In this document: piece after piece, positions 6,630 through 11,964 of the stretch
Position numbering within the stretch: position 1 is the stretch's first letter
Layout of the letters: each line of letters begins with the position of its first letter
Notes under the pieces: generated by a model
Seen by the model: only the letters and a program-made list of their open reading frames with translations
Database searches by the model: none
Told to the model about the DNA's origin: nothing
Position numbers and translations under genes: made by a program
Assembly (NCBI GenBank): GCA_034665545.1
Contig: JAXDFO010000261.1
Coordinates: 1 to 11,964, forward strand
Length of the DNA stretch: 11,964 nucleotides
Source of the DNA: DASYML01 sp034665545
Lineage (GTDB): Bacteria > Acidobacteriota > Blastocatellia > Pyrinomonadales > Pyrinomonadaceae
Direction of reading: 5' to 3'

Positions 6630-7079
6630 TTATTTCGATTCGTAGTTTTCCAGGACCATGACGACTTTCCCCATGACCTCTAACACCTGCTCCTGCTCAC
6701 TCTCGTCGAGAGTCGCCAGGGCGTTGTGAAAGAGATCGGCGCGACGCTTGCGAAATTGGTCCACTAATCGCTTGCCTTTGGTCGAAAGCGCGATAAGGAC
6801 GCAGCGTCTATCGTCCGCCGCCGCCTGTCTCTCGATGAGTCCCTTGCGCACCAGCCGGTCCGTCAACTGCGTGATGGCCGGAGCGGAAATGCGCAACTCC
6901 GCAGCCAGTTGCCCGGTCGGCATCGCGCCGCGCCGGAGCGCCCTTAACACCTGCGCCTGCAAGAGAGTCAGGTCAAGTTCGGCGATGTGCTGCTGATGCT
7001 GGTCCAGCAGCACTCGCGCCATCGCATCGGCGAAATGATTCAAAATCTCCTCCACTCTCGCAGCCGCATTTTCAGCCAT
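6630..7079 (-). CDS. MarR-family transcriptional regulator
   Basis: This 149-aa protein has the usual MarR length and layout. An N-terminal dimerisation helix is followed by a winged helix-turn-helix at about 37-105, with recognition helix SAPAITQLTDRLVRKG (65-80) and a wing carrying DDRR (89-92) before the strand VLIALSTKG. A C-terminal dimerisation helix completes the fold. These dimers usually repress their own operon and are released by small aromatic or oxidant ligands; the ligand is unknown here. GGAGG stands 8 nt before the ATG. It is the first gene of the operon with the BON and PilZ-like genes, so it probably controls them. A TTAA-N6-TTAA site upstream could be its operator. Confidence 0.9.
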   Translation of the reverse strand: MAENAAARVEEILNHFADAMARVLLDQHQQHIAELDLTLLQAQVLRALRRGAMPTGQLAAELRISAPAITQLTDRLVRKGLIERQAAADDRRCVLIALSTKGKRLVDQFRKRRADLFHNALATLDESEQEQVLEVMGKVVMVLENYESK

Positions 7080-7114
7080 CCAAAGGGCCTCCGCTAGTTC
7101 ACCTTTCTGAACAT

Positions 7115-7128
7115 TTAAGATGCATTAA
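7115..7128. promoter_or_regulatory. Possible MarR operator (TTAA-N6-TTAA)
   Basis: A dyad with two TTAA arms separated by 6 bp lies 36 bp upstream of the marR-type gene start. Position and symmetry suit an autoregulatory MarR site, but only the outer arms are symmetric. Confidence 0.25.
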
Positions 7129-7268
7129 CCATCCGGCAGGTTGTATAGAGATTTTGCAGCAAATTCGGCCATAAATCGGCCTCGGACGGAAAATAAGACG
7201 GTGAGGAAACTTGAGCGAATAAGTGGACCGGAAAAGCCCACGAAAGGGCACGAAAAGAGCGCGTTCCC

Positions 7269-8396
7269 TTAAGCCTTCGCGCTCCCGTTCGTGGTCTCTT
7301 CGGACATGCTTTTTAATTGGTCCAGGGCGCGTTCAAGTCGCTGCTTTTTGTTGAGCACGGGCTTGAAGAGGTCGCCTTTGCGGGCCAGTCGGCGGAGCAG
7401 GTTTTTGATAGTGAAATCCTGCGGCGTCACCTTCGCGGCCTTGACCTCTTTCCATTCGAGGGGCGCGGAGACGGTGGCCCCTGCGCGCGGGCGGACGGAG
7501 TAGGGCGCGACGACCGATTTGCCGCGCGCGTTTTGCATATGGTCCAGGTAAATCTGCCCGCGCTGGCGTTTCTTGAGCGCACGCTCGACGGTGGCAATCT
7601 GAGGATTGCGGCTCGCCACGAGCGTCGCCAGCCGCAGGGCGAATTCCGCCACCAACTCATAATCATGCACGGGATTGAGCGGAACGTAAACATGCATGCC
7701 TCTTGAGCCCGAAGTCTTCGGGTAACATTCCAGGTCCAATTCCGCGAGCGCGTCGCGCACGCTGACCGCCAGTTCGCAGATAGTGCCGTAGGTGATGCCC
7801 TCGCCTGGGTCCAGGTCAAACACGAGCCAGTCCGGGTGGTCCAGATTTTCTATACGCGAGTGCCACGGATGACGCTCTATAGAGCCTATGTTCGCCATGT
7901 AAAGAAGCGTCGCCAGATTGTCCCCGACGATATAATCAACGGCGTGCCCCTCATCTACATCAAGCGAGGCCGTGCGCACGTAATCCGGCGCTTCCTCCAC
8001 GTTATGCTGATGAAAGGAGATGCCCTTGATGCCATCCGGGTAACGCTTCATGATGAGCGGGCGATGCTTGAGATAAGGCAGAATATATTTCGATACTTCG
8101 TAGTAATACCGGACCAGGTCGCCCTTCGTGTAGCCATCGTCCGGCCAGTAAACTTTATCAAGGTGCGACAGTGAGACTACATCCCGGCCCACCTTGACGC
8201 GCACATCCCCGCTCAACTCGCCGGACTCGAAAAGCTTGCGCGCGCCCATCACAGGCAAGTCTTTCTTCGCAGGCTTCGCGCTACGCTTTCTCACGCCAGG
8301 ATGAGAGGCATGCTGTTTATCATTCTTCCGTTCCTCCCCCTTCGGGTCGGGCGTGCGCGTGAAATCTCTTTTACGATGATAAGTCTCCTGCCCCAT
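7269..8396 (-). CDS. ligD: LigD-type primase-polymerase (end-joining polymerase domain)
   Basis: This 375-aa stand-alone polymerase of the LigD (archaeo-eukaryotic primase) family would fill gaps and ends during double-strand break repair, preferring ribonucleotides. The Pol domain spans about 65-345. Metal ligands D194 and D196 lie in the motif FDLDPGEG and the third Asp is D285 in YLDHMQN. Other signatures are SGSRGMHVYVPL (229-240) and APYSVRPRAGATVSAPLEW (297-315). The first 20 residues (YHRKRDFTRTPDPKG) look like the start of the LigD 3'-phosphoesterase domain, but the rest of that domain is missing and is replaced by about 40 Lys/Arg-rich linker residues. No ligase domain is present. 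The ATG has GGGAG 8 nt upstream. It lies 79 bp after the UDG gene on the same strand, probably as one operon. No Ku gene is in view. Confidence 0.9.
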   Translation of the reverse strand: MGQETYHRKRDFTRTPDPKGEERKNDKQHASHPGVRKRSAKPAKKDLPVMGARKLFESGELSGDVRVKVGRDVVSLSHLDKVYWPDDGYTKGDLVRYYYEVSKYILPYLKHRPLIMKRYPDGIKGISFHQHNVEEAPDYVRTASLDVDEGHAVDYIVGDNLATLLYMANIGSIERHPWHSRIENLDHPDWLVFDLDPGEGITYGTICELAVSVRDALAELDLECYPKTSGSRGMHVYVPLNPVHDYELVAEFALRLATLVASRNPQIATVERALKKRQRGQIYLDHMQNARGKSVVAPYSVRPRAGATVSAPLEWKEVKAAKVTPQDFTIKNLLRRLARKGDLFKPVLNKKQRLERALDQLKSMSEETTNGSAKA

Positions 8397-8475
8397 CCTC
8401 GCTCTCCCTTTGCTTAATTTTCATACGGCGCGAAGTGTCCGGCGTCCTTTTATAACTCAGGGAAGTTGGCAAAGG

Positions 8476-9045
8476 CTACAGCTTTTTCAATTCGCGTGTG
8501 AGATGCGCGAAGTCTTCCTTCACTTTCTCGCCCAGGTCTTCCCTGTAGAACCTGACCGCCGGATGATAGCCTACAAGATACTTGCGACCATCTTGCACGA
8601 TGACGCGGCCACGCGCGTCGTTGATGCTCTTGACGCCGAGCATTCTTTTGGCGGCGACGCTGCCGAGCAGCACTATCAATTTCGGGTCCAGTAATTCTAT
8701 CTGCTCGAAGAGGTAGTTTGAAGTGCAGGTCAAGACCTCTTTGCTCTTCGGCGTGCGATTCTTCGGCGGGCGACATTTGACCGTGTTGGTGATGAAGAAA
8801 TCGCGGCGGTTGAGGCCCGTGCCTTCGAGCACATGGTCCAGATAACGCCCCGCCGAACCGACGAAGGGATGCCCGCTCTCGTCCTCCTCGCGTCCGGGCG
8901 CTTCGCCTATAATCATGACCTTCGCGTTCGGTTTGCCGTCGCCGGGGACGGCCAGCGTGCGCGATTCACACAGAGGGCATTTCGTGCAGACGCGTATCTG
9001 CGCCGCCAACTCTTCGAGCCGCGCGGCCTTCTTAGATTTAGCCAT
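8476..9045 (-). CDS. Uracil-DNA glycosylase, family 4 (4Fe-4S)
   Basis: This 189-aa enzyme would remove uracil from DNA and leave an abasic site for base-excision repair. Family 4 hallmarks are present. Cluster cysteines are C20 and C23 (VCTKC), C91 (NTVKCRPP) and C107. The catalytic motif GEAPGREED is at 47-55, followed by GHPFVGSAG. The late loop is GYHPA (159-163), where the family often has HPS. The length matches family 4 enzymes. A perfect GGAGG stands 6 nt before the ATG. Its downstream neighbour on the same strand is the LigD-type polymerase, 79 bp away, so the two may be co-transcribed. The RNase HII unit diverges on the other side across a 204-bp gap in which I see no convincing promoter. 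Confidence 0.93.
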   Translation of the reverse strand: MAKSKKAARLEELAAQIRVCTKCPLCESRTLAVPGDGKPNAKVMIIGEAPGREEDESGHPFVGSAGRYLDHVLEGTGLNRRDFFITNTVKCRPPKNRTPKSKEVLTCTSNYLFEQIELLDPKLIVLLGSVAAKRMLGVKSINDARGRVIVQDGRKYLVGYHPAVRFYREDLGEKVKEDFAHLTRELKKL

Positions 9046-9249
9046 CGTCGTCCTCCGTCGTTATTCTCTCAATACCGATTCGGCTTGCAATTTTCATTCT
9101 CTTGTATTTCTATCCCGATTCGAGTTCACAAACATCCTACGCAGAACAGGGAGCCTATGAAATTCTGCGAAAGAGGCTTTACAATCAATCGCGCTGATGC
9201 GCTCAGCACGTGCGAATGAATAATCTCATATCGAAAGGAAAGTTGATTC

Positions 9250-9468
9250 ATGGATGAGCAGGAGAACAGGAATATTTCATACAAGGTGAGGGTCACGCCC
9301 GGAAGAGCGGGACAAGACCCGAATGCGCCCGACTGGGAAGTGTGCGAACTGGAAGACGGCGAGATTCGAGACAGCGCGGACATCTTCGATAACATGACGC
9401 AGGCAGAGGCCAACCACATCGCGGATATGTGGACCAAAAAAAAGGCGGAGGCGGAGGCGGAGGCTTAG
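9250..9468 (+). CDS. Small 72-aa protein, possible frameshift donor into RNase HII
   Basis: A 72-aa protein starts at an ATG preceded by AAAGGAAAG about 7 nt upstream. Residues 9-37 look like short beta strands (ISYKVRVTPG, DWEVCELEDGEI), and residues 41-60 form a helix (SADIFDNMTQAEANHIADMW). The pattern recalls small DUF2188-like proteins, but I cannot assign a family. The C terminus is low-complexity: three Lys from an A8 run, then alternating Ala-Glu from a GGCGGA repeat, ending in TAG. The final codons AAA AAA AAG hold a phased A_AAA_AAG slippery heptamer, and the -1 frame continues without a stop into RNase HII. The normal product is the 72-aa protein. A shifted product would keep its first 65 residues and add 314 residues containing RNase HII. 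Confidence 0.75.
   Translation: MDEQENRNISYKVRVTPGRAGQDPNAPDWEVCELEDGEIRDSADIFDNMTQAEANHIADMWTKKKAEAEAEA
9438..9444 (+). other. Candidate programmed -1 frameshift slippery heptamer (A_AAA_AAG)
   Basis: The heptamer sits within codons 63-65 of the 72-aa gene in exactly the phase used by classical bacterial -1 sites such as E. coli dnaX. Slippage leads to GGC at 9444 and on into the rnhB frame. The A8 run could also cause +1 insertion by RNA polymerase slippage, with the same result. No strong upstream Shine-Dalgarno stimulator is seen. Confidence 0.45.
9444..9464 (+). repeat. GGCGGA hexamer tandem repeat (3.5 copies)
   Basis: Three GGCGGA units and a final GGC directly follow the A8 run. They encode Ala-Glu repeats in the 72-aa frame and seven glycines in the RNase HII frame. 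The tract holds seven closely spaced GG pairs that could form a two-tier G-quadruplex in RNA, and overlapping GGAGG sequences that could bind ribosomes. Confidence 0.85.
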
Positions 9469-9479
9469 AATTTTTCAAA

Positions 9480-10388
9480 GTGGTCAACGAAAAAAGTAAG
9501 GATGCGCCCGCGCTCCTGGAACTTCTGGCGCAGCCCGTCTCCGCCCTCAGGAAACGCTTTCTGGACGGGCAAGCCTCTGTGCCCACGGGCTTGCTCGAAG
9601 CTTTGGACCTGGACCCCAGGAGCGGCGCGCGTGAGTTGGCGCGCAAGATTCGAGCGCGCCGCCGTCAGGCTCGTGCCGAAGGGCAACGCCTGCGCAGGCT
9701 CCTGCAATACGAGCTTGAACTATGGTCGCAGGGCGTCAACCTCATCGCCGGAGTTGACGAGGCGGGGATGGCCCCGCTCGCCGGTCCCGTCGTCGCCGCC
9801 GCCGTCATCCTGCCGCGCGAATATAAACTGCAAGGCTTGAACGACTCTAAAAAAATCCTGGACGAAACGAAGCGCGCGCAGATGGCCGAGCAGATTAAGC
9901 GGGAGTCTCTCTGTTGGGCCACGGGTCAGGCCGAAGTCGAGGAAGTAGATCGTTTGAACATCTACCACGCGGGGCTGCTCGCCATGCGGCGCGCTGTGGT
10001 GGGCCTCTCGCTCGACCCGGATTTTATACTGGTGGATGCGCGCAAGATTCCAGACTGCGCGTGCCCGCAGCGCGGCATCATCAAGGGCGACACGCTCTCT
10101 GCCAGCATCGCCGCCGCTTCGATTATCGCCAAGACGACGCGCGACGCGCAGATGATAGAACTGGACCAATTATATCCGGGCTACGGGCTGGCCTCTCATA
10201 AGGGCTACCCGACGCCCGCGCATTATAGAGCCTTGAATGAACTCGGCCCGTTGCCCATACACAGGCGCAGCTTCGCGCCCGTGCGAAGGGCACTCGGCCT
10301 TGACCCGGTTCAGACAGAACTCTTCAAAGCGGAAGATGAAGAGAATGCTCAGGCGGAAGCCAACACGGCGAGTGTGGAACAATGCTGA
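9480..10388 (+). CDS. rnhB: Ribonuclease HII with N-terminal extension and GMA in place of GRG
   Basis: RNase HII cuts 5' of ribonucleotides embedded in DNA and starts their removal. With the GTG at 9480 it has 302 residues: about 90 helical, basic N-terminal residues comparable to the extension of B. subtilis RNase HII, then the catalytic core. Acidic residues of the D-E-D-D site are seen in GVDEAG, ILVDARK and TTRDAQM. The family stretches LNDSKK, IIKGDTLSASIAAASIIAK, YPGYGLASHKGYPTPAH and HRRSFAPV are intact. The usual GRG after DEA reads GMA, a change at the junction-recognition motif. The start is unclear: GTG 9480 has GGAGG 16 nt away, GTG 9429 has no ribosome site, and no in-frame ATG occurs before the catalytic core. 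Translation may depend on frameshifting or reinitiation from the 72-aa gene. The gene overlaps rtcA by 7 bp, implying coupled expression. Confidence 0.9.
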   Translation: MVNEKSKDAPALLELLAQPVSALRKRFLDGQASVPTGLLEALDLDPRSGARELARKIRARRRQARAEGQRLRRLLQYELELWSQGVNLIAGVDEAGMAPLAGPVVAAAVILPREYKLQGLNDSKKILDETKRAQMAEQIKRESLCWATGQAEVEEVDRLNIYHAGLLAMRRAVVGLSLDPDFILVDARKIPDCACPQRGIIKGDTLSASIAAASIIAKTTRDAQMIELDQLYPGYGLASHKGYPTPAHYRALNELGPLPIHRRSFAPVRRALGLDPVQTELFKAEDEENAQAEANTASVEQC

Positions 10389-11401
10389 CGATTGATGGAG
10401 CATTCGGTGAAGGAGGCGGGCAGATTATACGCTCGTCGCTCGCGCTCGCGCTGGTGACGGGCAAGCCCTTTCGCATCTTCAACGTGCGCGCGCGGCGCGA
10501 AAAGTCAGGTCTCAGGCAACAGCATCTGACGGCAGTCAACGCCGCCGCAGAGATAGGCGCGGCGCAGGTGGACGGGGCCGGTGTCGGCTCGCAAGCGTTC
10601 ACCTTCGTGCCGGGGAAAGTGCGCGCGGGCGATTACGTCTTTCGCATAGGGACCGCCGGGAGCACTACGTTGGTGCTGCAAACGGTGCTGCCGCCTCTGA
10701 TGGTAGCCGACGCTCCGAGCACGCTCACGCTCGAAGGCGGGACGCACAACGTACATGCCCCGCCCTTTGAATTTCTGGACCAGGCTTTCCTCCCGCTCGT
10801 CAATCGAACAGGCCCGCGCGTCTCCGTAGAGCTTGAGCGTTACGGCTTCTACCCGCCGGGCGGCGGCAAGTTCAACGTCCGTATAGAACCCTCGATTGAG
10901 CGCAAGCGATTGGACCTGCTCGAACGCGGAGCGTTGCTCGCCGCGCGGGCCAGGGCTTTGGTCGTCAAGCTGCCGCCACACATCGCCGCGCGCGAGCTTG
11001 AAGTCATCAGGGAGACTCTGGGATGGAACGATGAACAGCTTCAGGTTGAGACTTCTCACAACGCGCTCAGTCCCGGCAACGTCCTGACCATAGAGCTAGA
11101 GAGCGAGCATGTCATGGAGGTCTTCACGGGCATCGGCGAACGCGGGGTGCGCGCCGATACAATCGCGGAAAGAGCCGCGACGGAAGCCCTGCAATATCTC
11201 AAAACTGATGCCCCGGTCGGAGAGCATCTGGCGGACCAACTGCTCATCCCGCTCGCGCTCGCGGACGGCGGCTCATACCTGACAGGCCCGCTCTCGCTTC
11301 ACACGACGACCAACATCGAAATCGTCAAGATGTTTCTTGATGTTCAGATAAACGTCACGCAGGCAGGCGAAAATGTCTGGAAGATAGAGGTTAAGGTCTG
11401 A
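10382..11401 (+). CDS. rtcA: RNA 3'-terminal phosphate cyclase
   Basis: RtcA uses ATP to turn an RNA 3'-phosphate into a 2',3'-cyclic phosphate through an enzyme-His-AMP intermediate. It can also adenylate some DNA 5' ends. The 339-aa length is that of the family. Signatures are EGGGQIIRSSLALA near the N terminus (10-23), LRQQHLTAV, GTAGSTTLVLQTVLPPL and GGTHNVHAPPFEF in the middle, and LHTTTNIEIVKMFL near the C terminus, where H307 matches the nucleotidylated His (H309 in E. coli). The ATG overlaps the rnhB stop by 7 bp, so translation is probably coupled to RNase HII. The usual partners rtcB and rtcR are not in the window. A strong hairpin of the 21-bp repeat region follows directly and could shape the 3' end of the transcript. 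Confidence 0.95.
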   Translation: MLTIDGAFGEGGGQIIRSSLALALVTGKPFRIFNVRARREKSGLRQQHLTAVNAAAEIGAAQVDGAGVGSQAFTFVPGKVRAGDYVFRIGTAGSTTLVLQTVLPPLMVADAPSTLTLEGGTHNVHAPPFEFLDQAFLPLVNRTGPRVSVELERYGFYPPGGGKFNVRIEPSIERKRLDLLERGALLAARARALVVKLPPHIAARELEVIRETLGWNDEQLQVETSHNALSPGNVLTIELESEHVMEVFTGIGERGVRADTIAERAATEALQYLKTDAPVGEHLADQLLIPLALADGGSYLTGPLSLHTTTNIEIVKMFLDVQINVTQAGENVWKIEVKV

Positions 11402-11403
11402 TG

Positions 11404-11479
11404 AATTGCTCCATGTGTCCTTTCGTTTGCTCCTTGCGTCCGCTCCGAAGGAGCAAACGAGAGAACACATGGAGCAATT
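11404..11479. repeat. 30-bp inverted repeat just after rtcA
   Basis: The arms 11404-11433 and 11450-11479 are inverted copies matching at 28 of 30 positions, with a 16-nt loop. Transcripts from rtcA would form a very stable hairpin. No T run follows, so it is not a standard intrinsic terminator, but it could protect mRNA 3' ends. Confidence 0.8.
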
Positions 11480-11587
11480 GAGAGGACAAATGGAGCTAAC
11501 GAGAGGGCAAATGGAGCAAACGGGCGTTCATTAACGCCTTTGAAGCTGACGTTAGGAGCAAACGGCCTCTCATTTGCTCCTTTCAAG

Positions 11588-11631
11588 CTCTCGTTAGCTC
11601 CATTTGTCAGGACAAATGGAGCTAACGAGAG
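11588..11631. repeat. Perfect 21-bp inverted repeat with 2-bp centre
   Basis: The arms 11588-11608 and 11611-11631 are perfect reverse complements separated by AG. Each arm is one unit of the 21-bp repeat, so this is a head-to-head pair able to extrude as a cruciform or fold in RNA. Confidence 0.85.
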
Positions 11632-11666
11632 TTCATTTGCTCTTATCGTTCAAAGCTTAAGAGGTT

Positions 11667-11964
11667 CTATTCGCTGCCGTACCGGATTTCCATGCGGCGG
11701 ATGCGGATGCTCGCGCCGACGAGGACGGCGGCGGTTACTAGGAGCAGGCAGGGGACGGAAATCCAGGCAGGGGTTGGCTCCGCGACGATGGCGAATGGTC
11801 CTTCGGAGAGCGGGACGGGCGTCAGCGATTGCAGGTAGTGTATGACGCTTATCTTTTTCAAGAGCGGCGGCAGCAGGAAGTTGAGCCACTCCCACCCGTA
11901 GAGGATGAGCGCGGGGATGATAGGGTTGCGGAAGAAGAGACCGATGACCAGAAAGAACGCCCCG
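11667..11964 (-). CDS. C-terminal part of a multi-pass membrane protein, probably ABC-2-type permease
   Basis: The frame is open from the window edge to a TAG at 11667, giving the last 98 residues of a gene that starts beyond the window. Visible parts are a hydrophobic stretch (FFLVIGLFF), a segment with YGWEWLNFLLPPLLKKISVIHYLQSLTPV that looks like a re-entrant or periplasmic loop, then a final membrane helix (about 66-85, VPCLLLVTAAVLVGASI). It ends in a basic cytoplasmic tail, RIRRMEIRYGSE. The loop, final helix and RRMEI tail resemble ABC-2-type permeases, but no ATPase is in view and the family call is a judgement from style. It runs convergently with rtcA across the 21-bp repeat region. 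Confidence 0.5.
   Translation of the reverse strand, partial: GAFFLVIGLFFRNPIIPALILYGWEWLNFLLPPLLKKISVIHYLQSLTPVPLSEGPFAIVAEPTPAWISVPCLLLVTAAVLVGASIRIRRMEIRYGSE

Larger units (their letters stand above)
11402..11640. repeat. Mosaic of about 21-bp repeats in both orientations
   Basis: The interval between rtcA and the permease gene is built from imperfect 21-bp units centred on ATGGAGC. Plus-oriented units end near 11463 and lie at 11464-11484, 11485-11505, 11506-11526, about 11548-11566 and 11611-11631. Minus-oriented units lie at about 11402-11440, 11567-11587 and 11588-11608. The 21-bp period equals seven codons. In one frame the plus units read MEQLRGQ, MELTRGQ and MEQTGVH followed by TAA. 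The opposite strand is also open and reads APFVLS-like heptads. No direct-repeat/spacer structure of a CRISPR array is present. The origin and role are unknown. Confidence 0.8.

Noticed and set aside
7232..7249. GCCC/GGGC hairpin with four T's after the ligD gene on the minus strand
   Set aside because: The stem is only 4 bp; too weak to list as a terminator.
9157..9219. 20-codon ORF (MKFCERGF...) upstream of the 72-aa gene with GGGAG before its ATG
   Set aside because: It is too short, has no hairpin or coupling features, and the two Cys residues are not a recognisable motif; chance is likely.
9429..9479. GTG at 9429 as the ordinary start of RNase HII, giving a seven-glycine N terminus
   Set aside because: There is no ribosome site before it, it lies inside the 72-aa gene, and the glycine run comes from the hexamer repeat. 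It is better read as sequence reached by frameshifting or left untranslated.
11402..11640. CRISPR array
   Set aside because: The 21-bp units abut without unique spacers, are imperfect and occur in both orientations; no cas genes are in view.
11540..11845. Long ORFs on both strands through the repeat region as protein-coding genes
   Set aside because: They are kept open by the 21-bp period, have no ribosome sites, and run over the permease gene on the opposite strand; treated as by-products of the repeat.

Overview
The window is about 12 kb of moderately GC-rich bacterial chromosome. It holds mostly housekeeping and repair genes and some unusual small genes, and I see no phage, transposon, rRNA or tRNA signature. 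The gene mix (MarR-BON-PilZ set, LigD-type polymerase, family 4 uracil-DNA glycosylase, RNase HII with an N-terminal extension, RtcA, a membrane desaturase, an ABC-2-like permease tail) and the protein style fit Acidobacteriota, possibly class Blastocatellia. That assignment is a protein-level impression, not a search result.

Region 1 (1-3258) holds the 3' part of a membrane-anchored TIR-domain gene (+). It converges on a zinc-ribbon membrane protein, an acyl-lipid/acyl-CoA desaturase and a degenerate GIY-YIG-like protein, all on the minus strand. Region 2 (3470-5601) holds a 52-aa acidic protein (-) and a 48-aa two-helix membrane protein (+), diverging from overlapping TATAAT boxes. A DAO-type FAD oxidoreductase (+) follows. 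On the minus strand there is then a compact unit: a -10 box, a 26-codon leader-like ORF overlapping an intrinsic terminator, a 44-aa acidic protein and a second intrinsic terminator.

Region 3 (5602-7079) is a minus-strand operon reading MarR regulator, exported double-BON protein, PilZ-like protein, closed by a terminator. Region 4 (7269-11401) is a nucleic-acid maintenance block. UDG4 and a LigD polymerase-domain protein are on the minus strand. Diverging on the plus strand are a 72-aa protein, RNase HII (rnhB) and RNA 3'-phosphate cyclase (rtcA). The LigD polymerase family favours ribonucleotides, RNase HII excises ribonucleotides from DNA, UDG4 removes uracil and RtcA processes 3' phosphate ends, so the block may share a repair theme (inference).

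The most striking signal is the junction of the 72-aa gene and rnhB. A correctly phased A_AAA_AAG heptamer is followed by a G-rich GGCGGA repeat, and the -1 frame runs straight into RNase HII, which has no convincing start codon of its own. This is a candidate programmed -1 frameshift giving a fusion with a seven-glycine linker. Region 5 (11402-11640) is a mosaic of about 21-bp repeats in both orientations with long inverted repeats, some encoding heptapeptides. The window ends in the C-terminal part of a permease-like membrane protein (-).
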